From Bdellovibrionales bacterium Ga0074137 (lineage in GTDB: Bacteria; Bdellovibrionota; Bdellovibrionia; Bdellovibrionales; JAMPXM01), in NCBI GenBank assembly GCA_001464715.1, contig LNDT01000040.1:1-50508 (forward strand): DNA of 50,508 nucleotides. Direction: 5' to 3'. Made by a program: the position numbers and the translations under genes. Shown here piece after piece: positions 33,246 to 42,210 of the stretch; within the stretch, counting starts at the first letter, position 1, and each line of letters opens with the position of its first letter. Below the pieces are notes generated by a model, which had not been told where the DNA came from, did no database searches, and saw only the letters and a list, made by a program, of their open reading frames with translations.

Positions 33246-34153
33246 TAAGAAAAGTGGCCGATGTGAACTAGGCCGAGCGATGCAATTTTCTGAGAGCCTT
33301 CATGACTGGTTGCCCACTCTTTTGGGATGGCCAGCAGCAATTCATAATCGTCGCCGCTGTTGATGGCGAAGTCGAGGCGTTCGCGCTCGCTCAAATCAGA
33401 AATTCCCCTAAGAGCTAGGGGGATTTTGGTCTCGTCGATGTGAAACGAGACTTTCGACTCGCGAGCGAGCCGCGGACCGTCCTTAAAGAGGCCATCACTG
33501 AGATCCATAGCAGCGTGGATCGGCGAGGTGGCGAGTTCTTTAGCGATATCCAGCCGAGGCCAGGGCCTCAAGTGACGAAGCGCCAATTCACTCTTTAACG
33601 TCGTACCGCGTCCGGCGATGAGCTCGCGGAGTGCAAACCCAGCTGCCCCTAAAGGACCCGTAACAAAGGCGAGATCGCCGGGCTTTGCTCCCGACCGAAG
33701 CCAGGGCTTAGTCCCTTTGCGAGTTGCGCCGAGAGCTGCGACATCGATGACTATCGGGCCGTCGATGCTTGAGAGATCGCCACCAAGAATCGTCGTTTCA
33801 GTTTTTAAAGCGATATCGACGGCACCACGAAAAAAATCTTCTAGAAAAATAAGACAGCGATCGACGGCCCAGTTTTTTGGTAGCGCAATTGAGACGGTGA
33901 CGCCGACGGAACGTCCACCCATCGCCGCGATATCACTGAGCGCACGAGCGAGACACTTAAAGCCCACATCCATCGGTGTCGAAAATGAGAGATCAAAGTG
34001 CGTGCCTTCGATGGTTAGATCCGAGCAAAGAATCGTCGGATCGCCACTGTTGCCTACCACTGCGGCGTCATCGCCGACGCCGACAAGTGTCGAATCTTTT
34101 AGAGTCGGTTCGCACCACATCCGAATTTTCGAAAGCATCGCATCCTCATCCAT
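33245..34153 (-). CDS. thiL: Thiamine-monophosphate kinase
   Basis: ThiL phosphorylates thiamine monophosphate to the active cofactor thiamine diphosphate. Landmarks are VGVGDDAAVV, CSDLTIEGTHFDLSF, ARALSDIAAMGGRSVGVTV, TTILGGDLSSIDGPIVI, AAMDLSDGLFKDGPRLA and AINSGDDYELLLAIP. The length of 302 is below the usual 315-330: the protein ends at LGLVHIGHFS, where relatives continue for 10-20 residues, and the long inverted repeat begins exactly there. An ATG five codons in, with GAGG upstream, is an alternative start. Thiamine diphosphate is the E1 cofactor, but the genes are far apart. Confidence 0.93.
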   Translation of the reverse strand: MDEDAMLSKIRMWCEPTLKDSTLVGVGDDAAVVGNSGDPTILCSDLTIEGTHFDLSFSTPMDVGFKCLARALSDIAAMGGRSVGVTVSIALPKNWAVDRCLIFLEDFFRGAVDIALKTETTILGGDLSSIDGPIVIDVAALGATRKGTKPWLRSGAKPGDLAFVTGPLGAAGFALRELIAGRGTTLKSELALRHLRPWPRLDIAKELATSPIHAAMDLSDGLFKDGPRLARESKVSFHIDETKIPLALRGISDLSERERLDFAINSGDDYELLLAIPKEWATSHEGSQKIASLGLVHIGHFS

Positions 34154-34253
34154 CTTTGAATCGTGCGACCTTGATCAACGAAACGTCAACGGAAGTCCCA
34201 TCAGAAATGTCCGTCGATTGACGCTGGCACCGATTCGGTTCAAATTGCCATCC

Positions 34254-34877
34254 ATGAAGCCTATGAATGAAGGTCCGTTAGATTTGCAGGGTGATCCGGT
34301 TGAGCTTTTAAAGCAGTGGGTGGAGTTCGCGAAAACATCTGGTGCGCCAGAGCCGACCGCGATGACGTTGGCGACAGCGTCCACAGCAGGCGTGCCTTCG
34401 GCGCGAATTGTTTTGTTTAAGGGAACTTCTGTGGGCTCATTAGGCCGCGAGGGCATCGAATTTTACACGAACTACGAAAGCGCGAAATCACAGCAGTTGA
34501 CGGCGAACCCCGTCGCCGCACTTGTTTTTCATTGGAATACTTTGCGCCGACAGCTTCGCGTCGAAGGTGGAATCGAAAAAGTTTCGGCCGAAGAATCCAA
34601 CGCTTATTTTCAATCTCGAGCACGTGAGAGCCGGATCGGTGCTTGGTCGTCTCCGCAATCTCGCTACTTAAATTCGCGCGACGAGCTGGTTTCAAAAGTT
34701 GAGGCTACAAAAAAACGATTTGAAGGCGCAGAGATCCCTTGCCCACCGTTTTGGGGTGGGTGGCGGCTTACGCCCACTCGTTTTGAATTTTGGGAAGAGC
34801 GCGCTCATCGACTTCACGAGCGCTACGAGATTAAGTTTGAAAATGGAATTTGGGTTCAGCGCCGCCAAGCGCCGTAG
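34254..34877 (+). CDS. pdxH: Pyridoxamine 5'-phosphate oxidase
   Basis: PdxH oxidises pyridoxamine or pyridoxine phosphate to pyridoxal phosphate with FMN. The product has 207 residues, typical. Landmarks are DPVELLKQWVEFAKTSG, PTAMTLATASTAGVPSARIV, YTNYESAKSQQLTANPVAAL, LRRQLRVEGGIEKVSA, SRIGAWSSPQS, PPFWGGWRLTPTRFEFWEE and LHERYEIK. The frame is open far upstream, through the antisense of thiL, but the family sequence begins here. No ribosome binding site is seen; the site may be leaderless or weakly translated. It is divergent from thiL and convergent with the HIT gene. Confidence 0.94.
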   Translation: MKPMNEGPLDLQGDPVELLKQWVEFAKTSGAPEPTAMTLATASTAGVPSARIVLFKGTSVGSLGREGIEFYTNYESAKSQQLTANPVAALVFHWNTLRRQLRVEGGIEKVSAEESNAYFQSRARESRIGAWSSPQSRYLNSRDELVSKVEATKKRFEGAEIPCPPFWGGWRLTPTRFEFWEERAHRLHERYEIKFENGIWVQRRQAP

Positions 34878-34892
34878 ACTTCGAATTCAGTT

Positions 34893-35231
34893 TTATCCCG
34901 GCGGCCACGTCAGCGCTCGCCCACCTAAAATGTGAATATGTAAATGGTAGACGCTTTGGCCACCATTTTCATTTGTGTTGATCACAAGACGATAGCCGTC
35001 TTTCGAAAGTCCTTCGGTCGCGGCAATTTCGGAGGCCCTCACCATCATGTGCCCCAGTAGAGTTTGATCTCCACTTCGGACATCGGCCATTGATCGAATC
35101 TCTTGTTTTGGAATCAAAAGAATGTGGGTGGGGGCTTGGGGTGAGATATCGCGGAAGGCGAGACACAGGTCGTCTTCGTAGACGATGTTTGCAGGAATCT
35201 GGCGGTCGATAATTTTTTTAAATAAAGTCAT
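34893..35231 (-). CDS. HIT family nucleotide-binding protein (HINT type)
   Basis: The product has 112 residues of the histidine-triad family, which hydrolyses nucleoside phosphoramidates such as AMP-lysine. The signature HLHIHILGG (His-x-His-x-His) is near residue 100. Other motifs are FKKIIDRQIPANIVYED, LAFRDISPQAPTHILLIPK and GYRLVINTNENGGQSVYH. Length and order match HINT/HinT proteins. It is cytoplasmic. No clear Shine-Dalgarno sequence precedes the ATG. Its 3' end is 15 bases from the convergent pdxH. Confidence 0.92.
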   Translation of the reverse strand: MTLFKKIIDRQIPANIVYEDDLCLAFRDISPQAPTHILLIPKQEIRSMADVRSGDQTLLGHMMVRASEIAATEGLSKDGYRLVINTNENGGQSVYHLHIHILGGRALTWPPG

Positions 35232-35280
35232 GCTGAAGAGATTGAACCGGAATTCTTACGACGTCATCGGCGAACTTCAA

Positions 35281-36309
35281 CTACTCCCAATTTGATTCGG
35301 TGGCGACCGAGGCCATACGGCGGAGATCGCGATGTAGCGCTAGAAGGCGAGGGTCCTCTGCTACAGGGAGAGCTGGCTCTGTGGATGTGAGACTGTTCAG
35401 ACGTCGGACTTGCTCGGTCGCATCTTGCTTTACAATAGAGAGGCGACTTCCAGGTTGGCGAACAGCCCATTCAATCCATGTGTCGACGCGGCGAATTTCT
35501 AAATCCATGGCGGCCCTAGAAACTTGATCAAGGTCATTTTCGAGCGACGTGATGAATAGCTGAAAGCCCGGCATAGTTTCATGCCCCAGCGCTCGATCCA
35601 ACTCGCGAAGTGAACTGAGCTCCGTGGTCATCCAGGGGCGATGCCCGTTCCAGAATTGAAAGAGACCGTCCGGTTCATGACTGGTTGATGTTCTGCGATC
35701 GGCCTCCGCTAGGACCGCACGCGAGCGGTGCAGGCGCTCTAAGACGCGAAGCGAACGATAAATCAATTTTAACTCTGAAATTCGGGCGAGATCAGCGTCG
35801 ATCTGATTCCCTGTGGGGTCCTTTTCTATAGGAGCAATCATCGAGGGTTCAGCCGCAAGAATAAGGTTTTGAATCTTTGTGGCCGATCGATCAATTTCCG
35901 CGGCAAAATTCAACTCGGCCTCAGGAGATACGGCTGCGTGTGATGAGAGTCGTTCGCCGGCCGCGGCAAGATCTTTGGCAAGGGTCTCGCGCACTTCAAT
36001 CGTCTCAAGGCGCCACGCGCTGACATTAAAAATCTCAGGACGAAACAAAAGACTCATTGCGAGCAAAAGACCAGCGAGCAGGAAAACCGCTGCAATTTTC
36101 CAGTTTCGAATTAGCTTGGCGCGCACATCGCTCATGAAGGACTTTTCGGCGATTCGACGAAAGTCTCGACATAATTCCTCAAATTGGGCCCGCAAGAGAG
36201 TTCGAATCTCGTTCCGAGAAATGAGCTCGAATCTGTTGGCACCTCTTATGGCCCTAGAAGATTCTCCTAGGTGCAGTGGGAGCCGATAGGCGCCATTGAT
36301 GAGAATCAA
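35281..36309 (-). CDS. One-pass membrane protein with helical domain, unknown function
   Basis: Not recognised. The frame gives 342 residues from a TTG; the first ATG is at 36135 (284 residues), and the true start is unclear. A single membrane helix is evident (WKIAAVFLLAGLLLAMSLLF, about residues 70-89). The rest is largely helical with possible coiled coils (LETIEVRETLAKDLAAAG, LISELKLIYRSLRVLERLHR) and would lie in the periplasm if the N-terminus is inside. The sequence before the helix is basic and amphipathic. It is divergent from the ZIP transporter gene; the 107-base spacer holds AT-rich sequence. Confidence 0.6.
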   Translation of the reverse strand: MILINGAYRLPLHLGESSRAIRGANRFELISRNEIRTLLRAQFEELCRDFRRIAEKSFMSDVRAKLIRNWKIAAVFLLAGLLLAMSLLFRPEIFNVSAWRLETIEVRETLAKDLAAAGERLSSHAAVSPEAELNFAAEIDRSATKIQNLILAAEPSMIAPIEKDPTGNQIDADLARISELKLIYRSLRVLERLHRSRAVLAEADRRTSTSHEPDGLFQFWNGHRPWMTTELSSLRELDRALGHETMPGFQLFITSLENDLDQVSRAAMDLEIRRVDTWIEWAVRQPGSRLSIVKQDATEQVRRLNSLTSTEPALPVAEDPRLLALHRDLRRMASVATESNWE

Positions 36310-36416
36310 GTGATAATCAATGAAATCGATCGATTCTCTTTATCATCGCATTGAGTAAGAGAATTGGTCTTTCAGGGCTTCAGCGACGAAACTGTATTTA
36401 ACGAGGAGGTCCTTAA

Positions 36417-37169
36417 ATGAGTTCATTTCAGCTAGCGCTCGTCGGTGGATTTTTTTCGTTCGCAAGTACGGGCGTGGGTGCTCTGCTTGCTCCCGCCATG
36501 GGGTCTCGGAAATCGAGTGTGGCGTCGACTCACAAGGCGCTTGATTTCGCGATCGGCGTCATGCTGTCGTCGGTGGCCTTTTCCTTATTGGGACCAGGGC
36601 TGATTCAGGCCAGTCACTCGGCGATGCTTTTCTCAAAAGTTCTCCTGGGAGGTGTGCTTGGAGCAGGTTTCGTTCTGGTTCTTAAAAAAGCTTTTGAGGC
36701 GAGTTCATTGAGCTTCGCCTCACGTGAAAAACAAAGCCCTAGCAAAATTCTTTTGGCAGCTGTGCTGGTTTTGCACGGTTTTCCTGAAGGCATGGGCGCA
36801 GGGGCCTCGATGGCAGGGATGTCAATGAGTGCGGCACTTCCGCTTCAGCTTGGCCTAGCGGCGCAAAATATAGTTGAAGGCGCCATCCTCGCACTGTGTT
36901 TTGTAGGCTTTGGTTGGACGTGGCGAAAGTCTATTTTCGGTTCGGTTCTTTCTGGTCTCGTTGAGTGGTTAGGAGCGGCCGTTGCCGGCGTAGGACTTAT
37001 GAATTCAACGGCACTTTTATCGCCGCTCTTGGCCGCAGCGGGCGGAGCGATGTTGGTTTCGGTTGTCTTAGAAATCTATGAGCAAACGGAAAACCGAAAG
37101 CAAGTTTCAGTGAAGCCATTTTTTGCTGGTCTAGCGCTGATTCCGTTGATGAATACGTTGTTTGCTTAG
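36417..37169 (+). CDS. ZIP family metal transporter
   Basis: The product has 250 residues with about eight membrane helices. Metal-site motifs are LVLHGFPEGMGAGAS (helix IV, about residue 119) and LGLAAQNIVEGAILA (helix V, about 146), both typical of ZIP transporters, which import zinc, iron or manganese. The start has a strong GAGGAGGT seven bases upstream. The upstream region has TGATAAT text resembling half a Fur-type site, but the other half is poor. The 3' end overlaps the convergent renalase-like gene by four bases. The metal cannot be told from sequence. Confidence 0.88.
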   Translation: MSSFQLALVGGFFSFASTGVGALLAPAMGSRKSSVASTHKALDFAIGVMLSSVAFSLLGPGLIQASHSAMLFSKVLLGGVLGAGFVLVLKKAFEASSLSFASREKQSPSKILLAAVLVLHGFPEGMGAGASMAGMSMSAALPLQLGLAAQNIVEGAILALCFVGFGWTWRKSIFGSVLSGLVEWLGAAVAGVGLMNSTALLSPLLAAAGGAMLVSVVLEIYEQTENRKQVSVKPFFAGLALIPLMNTLFA

Positions 37170-38107
37170 AAACGTTCGTTCGACAATTCTTTGAGAAGTG
37201 CCGTGGCGCTTGCGACGGCGCCGTTGAGGCTTGGTCCACCAAACGCATCGCCGGCGAGAAACAATCCGGCCTGGGGCTGCGCAAAGGACGACGAATAGGT
37301 TTCTAGCGGGTGACTGTACCGCCATTTTTTGAGTTGGGCTGCTCCACATTTGAAACTTGGTTCTAGCTTTTTCAATTCCAAAGTAATTTTTGAGAGAATG
37401 TCTGAATCTGAGCTATCGAAATTTTTGTCGCTGAATTTCGGATCCATGACGACAGTCCAGGCGGACTTTTCAGAGAGGCCTTTTCGACTCTGATCGGAGA
37501 TTGAAAAAATGGTTTCTGTCGGAGTTTCGGTGTAGCCCGACGATGGTACGACACCTTGGACATCTTCATAGAGTCCCACCAAGGCTTTTGCGAACGTCAC
37601 CTTTGCAAGCCTCGGATCAAATGAAATGCCGCTGGCTTTAAGTAACTCAATTGACTGCGGAAGGGGGCAAGTCAGGATCACATTCTTAGCGGTCATCGGC
37701 TCTGAATTTTCGATTTCGACTTGCCACTGGTTGCCCTCGCGGCGAAGTTTCAAAACTTTTTTCTCAAGTCGGATATCAAGGTCGGTCGCGAGATTTTTTG
37801 CGAGCGAGGTCATTCCGGTGGCGGAAGCAAATCTCTGGGAGCCCTGATGTTCCAGCCAGAGTTTTGTAAGTCGTGCTTCAACCCAACGCCGGTGGAGTGG
37901 CTCGATAGCGGGTTTTAAACTGTAAAATTGGGCCCCGTGATCAAATTTTCCGTTTGCTGTGCGGCGAGTGGCGATGCGTCCACCCACGCCGCGCGACTTC
38001 TCTAAGATTGTAACGGGCCCCGCGAGCCCAAGGGCCACTGTCAGTCCGCAAATTCCAGCGCCGACAATAACCGTCGCGAGATCGCCGGATGAATGACTAT
38101 TTGGCAC
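37166..38107 (-). CDS. Renalase-like FAD-dependent oxidoreductase
   Basis: The product has 313 residues from a GTG. The N-terminal FAD motif is VIVGAGICGLTVALGL, followed by TILEKSRGVGGRIATRR and FDHGAQFYSL. The C-terminal FAD loop is LFLAGDAFGGPSLNGAVASA. This is the renalase/amine-oxidase-like group (COG3380), whose bacterial members oxidise isomeric forms of reduced nicotinamide cofactors. The start overlaps the photolyase-like gene by 11 bases, so they are coupled. Genes of this group often neighbour photolyases in proteobacteria; that is from memory. Confidence 0.85.
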   Translation of the reverse strand: MPNSHSSGDLATVIVGAGICGLTVALGLAGPVTILEKSRGVGGRIATRRTANGKFDHGAQFYSLKPAIEPLHRRWVEARLTKLWLEHQGSQRFASATGMTSLAKNLATDLDIRLEKKVLKLRREGNQWQVEIENSEPMTAKNVILTCPLPQSIELLKASGISFDPRLAKVTFAKALVGLYEDVQGVVPSSGYTETPTETIFSISDQSRKGLSEKSAWTVVMDPKFSDKNFDSSDSDILSKITLELKKLEPSFKCGAAQLKKWRYSHPLETYSSSFAQPQAGLFLAGDAFGGPSLNGAVASATALLKELSNERF

Positions 38108-39641
38108 GTAAGCTCCCTGGTTGGCTCACCAATCGTTCGCGAAGTTCGTCCGCGGCCATGTAAATTCGCTTCTTCTTTTCTTTATCCATTTTTTCAACGG
38201 TGCGAGCCATCATCGCCAAACGTGGATTCTTTAGAAAAAACTTTTGGTGCTTTTCAACGAAACTCCAATAGAGCCCATCGACGCCATCGCACCAAGGGCC
38301 AGCTTTGAACCCGCCCATCTTTCGGTAGTAGTTCGAACCGCAGATATAGGGCTTGGTCGCGAAAACACCGCCGTCACTAAAGAGCGCCATTCCATAAACG
38401 TTCGGCCCCATCACCCAGTCGCTCGAATCGATGAACATTTCCATAAACCAACGGTGAGCCTCCACTGGTTCAACTTCAAGAAGTAACATCATGGAGCCAA
38501 TCACCATAAGTCTTTCGATATGGTGGGCATAGCCGTAGCGAACCACTTTCGTGAGGGCGGCATCGAGAGGCGGAACGCCCGTTCCTCCTTCGTACCAGAC
38601 ACTTTTTAGTTTTCCGGTGTGGTTCCAAAAGTTCGAAGTGTCCTGTTTTTCGCTGTAGTTTTGGTAAATGCCACGAACGAACTCGCGCCAACCAATAATC
38701 TGACGAATAAATCCCTCGGTCGAGTTCAGCGGGATTTTACTTTTCCGCGCCGCTGTCAGCGCGCTCTCAACGACCTCATCCGGGGTGAGCAAGCCAGTGT
38801 TCAAAAACGGAGTCAGTACGGAGTGATATAAAAATTCGGATCTGACGGGAATGGCGTCCTCAAAAGCCCCGAATTCATGGAGTCGCTCTTTGACGAACTG
38901 CTGAAGCCACGCGCGTGCGCCCTCGCGGTCGACCGGAAGCCAGAACTGACCTGCGACACCGGGATGTTTTGAAAAGTGGGTTTCCGTGAGGCCTTCGACA
39001 TCCAGAATTATTTTTGACTTTTTTGTAGGTATTTTTAAAGGCGGCGGCTCGATGTCATTGGGAAGAGCTTTGCGATTGTCCTCATCAAAACTCCAGGCTC
39101 CACCGGTGGGTTCGAGCTTCTCATTCACAAGAATGCGCAGACGTTTTCGCTGTCCTTCGTAGAACGTTTTCATGAAGGGGCGTTTGTTTTTCCCAAGATA
39201 AGCTTTGAATTCTTCTCGTGTCGTCAGAAAAAGTCTGGATGGAATAATCTCAAATTCGATCTTCAATTTTTCTAAACGAGCGATGATTCGTCGCTCGAAG
39301 AATTTGTCTTCTATTTCGAAAAGATAAACTTTTGAAATCGACTCGGAGTGGAGCCAGGATTCAAGATGGTCTTCATACTTTTTCGACCGACTGGCCTTCG
39401 CATCGAGCTCTTCGTAGTGCACTTTGAATTTATCGCGTTTTAGTTCTTCCGCGTACGTGCGCATGGCCGCGAGGAAAAAAACAATTTTTTGTTTGTGAAA
39501 TTTAAAGTACGTGCAGAGCTCGACATCTTCGCGCATGAAAACTTTGACGTCGGCTTTCTTCGACTTCGTTTTGGCAGCTAAAACGTCTCGAAGGAGTTTC
39601 GGATCAAAAAGTTGATTGCCCAGAACAAGAAGTGCTTCCAT
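38097..39641 (-). CDS. Photolyase-related protein (PhrB/FeS-BCP family) lacking FeS cysteines
   Basis: The product has 514 residues and belongs to the deoxyribodipyrimidine photolyase-related family (PhrB-like bacterial cryptochromes and (6-4) photolyases). The Rossmann start is EALLVLGNQLFDPKL. The FAD-binding C-terminal part has GFIRQIIGWREFVRGIYQ, GYAHHIERLMVIGSMMLLL, WVMGPNVYGMALFSDGG and LKNPRLAMMARTVEKM. In PhrB four cysteines hold a 4Fe-4S cluster. Here the CxxC part is replaced (MGGFKAGPWCDGVDGLYW) and the upstream cysteine position reads TGVPPLD, so at most one ligand remains. It may repair (6-4) photoproducts or act as a light sensor. Flavoprotein genes lie on both sides. Confidence 0.88.
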   Translation of the reverse strand: MEALLVLGNQLFDPKLLRDVLAAKTKSKKADVKVFMREDVELCTYFKFHKQKIVFFLAAMRTYAEELKRDKFKVHYEELDAKASRSKKYEDHLESWLHSESISKVYLFEIEDKFFERRIIARLEKLKIEFEIIPSRLFLTTREEFKAYLGKNKRPFMKTFYEGQRKRLRILVNEKLEPTGGAWSFDEDNRKALPNDIEPPPLKIPTKKSKIILDVEGLTETHFSKHPGVAGQFWLPVDREGARAWLQQFVKERLHEFGAFEDAIPVRSEFLYHSVLTPFLNTGLLTPDEVVESALTAARKSKIPLNSTEGFIRQIIGWREFVRGIYQNYSEKQDTSNFWNHTGKLKSVWYEGGTGVPPLDAALTKVVRYGYAHHIERLMVIGSMMLLLEVEPVEAHRWFMEMFIDSSDWVMGPNVYGMALFSDGGVFATKPYICGSNYYRKMGGFKAGPWCDGVDGLYWSFVEKHQKFFLKNPRLAMMARTVEKMDKEKKKRIYMAADELRERLVSQPGSLRAK

Positions 39642-39678
39642 TCCGACAACCTATCAGGTCGGTTCCAAAGTTCGAAGT

Positions 39679-40812
39679 TCAATTCTTTTGAAACTGTCTG
39701 AGGAAGTTTCGATCGATGCGGTCTTTCAATTTCCACATGAGCTTAGAGTTGGGCCAAAGCAGAAGCCCGCGTGTTGCGATGGCGTGTCCGTTTCCGTCCA
39801 TGATCAATTTAAGGTGCTCCTTTTGTGGTCGAAACTTCGCGTAGGTGGGCGGAGCCGAGCCATTTGCGGTTTTTGCCGCGAGCACGAGGTTTGTGGCCAG
39901 CGTTCGGGCTTGGCGGACAGCATAGACGCCAGACCGCGGCAAAGGTTGGAACCCATTTTTGGCCACGTCGCCTGCGGCAAAAACGTTTCGAACCGAGGTC
40001 TGAAGAGTGTTGTCGATTTCTATAAATTCACCACTGTGACGAAGGCCAAGGTTTTTGACCCATTCTGGTGTCGTCACGGGTGTACTGACAGAAATGAAAT
40101 CAGCGGCCAGTGATTCACCGGATTCTAGTGTGACCAGATCTTTTGAAATTTGAACGACTTTGAGTGATGTCATGACCTGGACACCACTTTTAGAAAGAGT
40201 TCTTTCGACATGATGGCGAGTCCACGAGGCTGCATCCGGAAGAAGCTGGGATCTAGCTTCGATGAGGGTGACATCAGACTCTAGATTGAGCCTCCGGCAG
40301 CGGCCTGCGAACGCCATCGCACATTCGATCCCTGCGACACCGCCTCCGACTTGGATAATTCTGATTGGCCTTGTCTTAGTAGAAGCGTTCTTCAAAAATT
40401 CAGTGAACTTCTTTTGAAAGTGTCCGATCGGCTTAACTGCGACAGCGAACTCATCGGCACCGAGAATACTCTTCGTTGAAGGCGTACCGCCGGTGTTTAT
40501 GGAGAGAATGTCAAACTTGATGGGGTTATTACCCCTAACGGCGACTTCGTTTCTTTCAAAGTCGACGGACTGGGCAGCGGCACAAACAAACGTGGCTCCA
40601 ACAGAACGGGTGAAGCGTTCGATATCGAGGTGGATTTCGTCTTCAGTATAGAGTCCGGCAATGTAGCCGGTCAGCATTCCGCTGTAGGGTGAACGGTTAG
40701 AGTCAGAAACAAGAGTTACGTGTTTTAGCGAATGACCTTGGTCTGAAAGAATCTTGAGAACTAAGGCATGGGCATGGCCGCCGCCGAGAAGGAGGATTTT
40801 TTTTTCCGACAT
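39679..40812 (-). CDS. FAD-dependent NAD(P)H oxidoreductase (NDH-2-like)
   Basis: The product has 377 residues and is a pyridine-nucleotide-disulfide-type flavoprotein. The FAD motif is ILLLGGGHAHALVLKIL, the NAD(P) motif is IIQVGGGVAGIECAMAFAG, and the C-terminal FAD loop is NVFAAGDVAKNG. The opening GGGHAHALVL and YSGMLTGYIAGLYTEDEI are typical of the NDH-2-like group that is sometimes fused to selenophosphate synthetase. It probably oxidises NAD(P)H at the membrane face. It starts three bases after the outer-membrane protein gene and ends 37 bases before the photolyase-like gene, in one operon. Confidence 0.85.
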   Translation of the reverse strand: MSEKKILLLGGGHAHALVLKILSDQGHSLKHVTLVSDSNRSPYSGMLTGYIAGLYTEDEIHLDIERFTRSVGATFVCAAAQSVDFERNEVAVRGNNPIKFDILSINTGGTPSTKSILGADEFAVAVKPIGHFQKKFTEFLKNASTKTRPIRIIQVGGGVAGIECAMAFAGRCRRLNLESDVTLIEARSQLLPDAASWTRHHVERTLSKSGVQVMTSLKVVQISKDLVTLESGESLAADFISVSTPVTTPEWVKNLGLRHSGEFIEIDNTLQTSVRNVFAAGDVAKNGFQPLPRSGVYAVRQARTLATNLVLAAKTANGSAPPTYAKFRPQKEHLKLIMDGNGHAIATRGLLLWPNSKLMWKLKDRIDRNFLRQFQKN

Positions 40813-40815
40813 CGG

Positions 40816-42081
40816 TTAAAATGCCATCTTAAATTGACCGTGGCCGCCTTCGAAGGCGCCGCCTTCGGCGCGATCCACATCCAAAGTCAGTGCAAGTAGA
40901 AGTTCGGCCTGCTTTGAAAAAGAGATTCTGTAGCGAGCATTCAGCCGACTCTCCTCGGCAGACGGTCTTGTGGACGGAGATCCAAGCGATTCATCGCCGT
41001 ACCGACGAAAGACAGTAACCTCTGCGCCTAAATCAAAACCTGATCTGTGCTGAACCCAGAGAAACGGAACTACATTCTCGTGGTGAAGAGAATTGCCATT
41101 TTCATCGGTCCACCCGCGTGAAGCCCAAAGTAACCCTGTTTCAAGAAAAAATGTGTCCGTCAGAACGCTGGTCCTTCGGGCCTCCAGCTGCCAACGATTG
41201 CGATGAACAAGGTCAAATGCACTGGTGGTCGTTGACTGAAGCGCGGTTTCGGTTCGATCCCATTGCCCTCGCAGGCTGACGTTTTCATCGGGCGATTCCT
41301 CTGGTGTCTTCATCCACAAGAATCCCAAGGTGGACCGAGCATAATGAAACGTTTGAGAGACTGCCGGATCATTCCACTCAACCGTTGATTCACGTCGGTA
41401 ATACAATTCAGAAAAAGAAGTGGCGTCCACTTTTCGGTGTGTAAATCCAAAAACAATGGGCTCTTTGTCCGAGTTGAATCTGTCGCCGGCATCGTTTCGG
41501 CCCGAGCGTGTGAAATCGGCGAAAGTGACAAAAGCACGCGTCTCGGAACCGTTTTGGGTTTTTCTTCTGATGAGCGCGAACCCGACGTCGTCCTCTCTTT
41601 TTTGCCTTGTAACTTCACCATAGGCCGCAAAGTAGAGACCTCCCTCAGGCATTTCTAAAATTCGACCTTCAAGCTCAAAAATAGAGTGGTTGGAGTTTTC
41701 TTCGTAATTTTGGTGTTCGGTTCGTAGAAACTTGAAACGAAGAGCCTGATTGAGTGGCGAAATAATTTCGGCGCGAAGTTTTTGATCGAACTGCGTGGCG
41801 GAAAGACTGCCGGCCGAAATGAGAACTGAGCCATGTGTTTCCGAGTTGCCGGTAAACCTTTGCTTCATCGTCTGAGACACGGTGAGCGGTGAAAGTGAAT
41901 AGGTCAGAATGTCAGATTGATACTCACTATCAATCTGCTTTGGATCAATGAGAGAAAATCCACTTTGTGTCGCTATGCTTTGATACTCGGGATCGAACTC
42001 GAACGCTGACGCACTTGATAAGTTCAGTATCAGCCAGAGTAAAACAATAAATCTGAGATACATAAGCATTGGGCGATACAC
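40816..42081 (-). CDS. Putative outer-membrane beta-barrel protein
   Basis: Not recognised by family. The product has 421 residues. The signal peptide is evident (YLRFIVLLWLILNLSSASA). The mature part is built of alternating amphipathic strands with aromatic girdles (LETGLLWASRGW, ELYYRRESTVEW) and ends in GHGQFKMAF, a terminal Phe typical of outer-membrane barrels recognised by BAM. It is the first gene of a four-gene operon followed by three flavoproteins, which is an unusual pairing. A porin or surface protein is inferred. Confidence 0.7.
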   Translation of the reverse strand: MYRPMLMYLRFIVLLWLILNLSSASAFEFDPEYQSIATQSGFSLIDPKQIDSEYQSDILTYSLSPLTVSQTMKQRFTGNSETHGSVLISAGSLSATQFDQKLRAEIISPLNQALRFKFLRTEHQNYEENSNHSIFELEGRILEMPEGGLYFAAYGEVTRQKREDDVGFALIRRKTQNGSETRAFVTFADFTRSGRNDAGDRFNSDKEPIVFGFTHRKVDATSFSELYYRRESTVEWNDPAVSQTFHYARSTLGFLWMKTPEESPDENVSLRGQWDRTETALQSTTTSAFDLVHRNRWQLEARRTSVLTDTFFLETGLLWASRGWTDENGNSLHHENVVPFLWVQHRSGFDLGAEVTVFRRYGDESLGSPSTRPSAEESRLNARYRISFSKQAELLLALTLDVDRAEGGAFEGGHGQFKMAF

Positions 42082-42210
42082 TCCGATACGAATGACTGAG
42101 TCTTACTCCAAAGTGCTTCGCACTCCGTCAATTGGCAACCGTCTGTGACTAAAATTTGTGAAAAGTAAAGATGGTCGATGTCTTGCACAGACGGTGTCGC
42201 AGGAGATTTT

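Noticed and set aside
33618-34253. Upstream extension of the pdxH frame by more than 200 codons
   Set aside because: It is antisense to thiL. The PdxH family sequence begins at 34254 at normal length.
36301-36340. Possible Fur/Zur box upstream of the ZIP gene (TGATAAT, GAGAATC/GATTCTC)
   Set aside because: Only one half matches the usual palindrome well and the two symmetrical pieces do not share one centre, so I do not call an operator.
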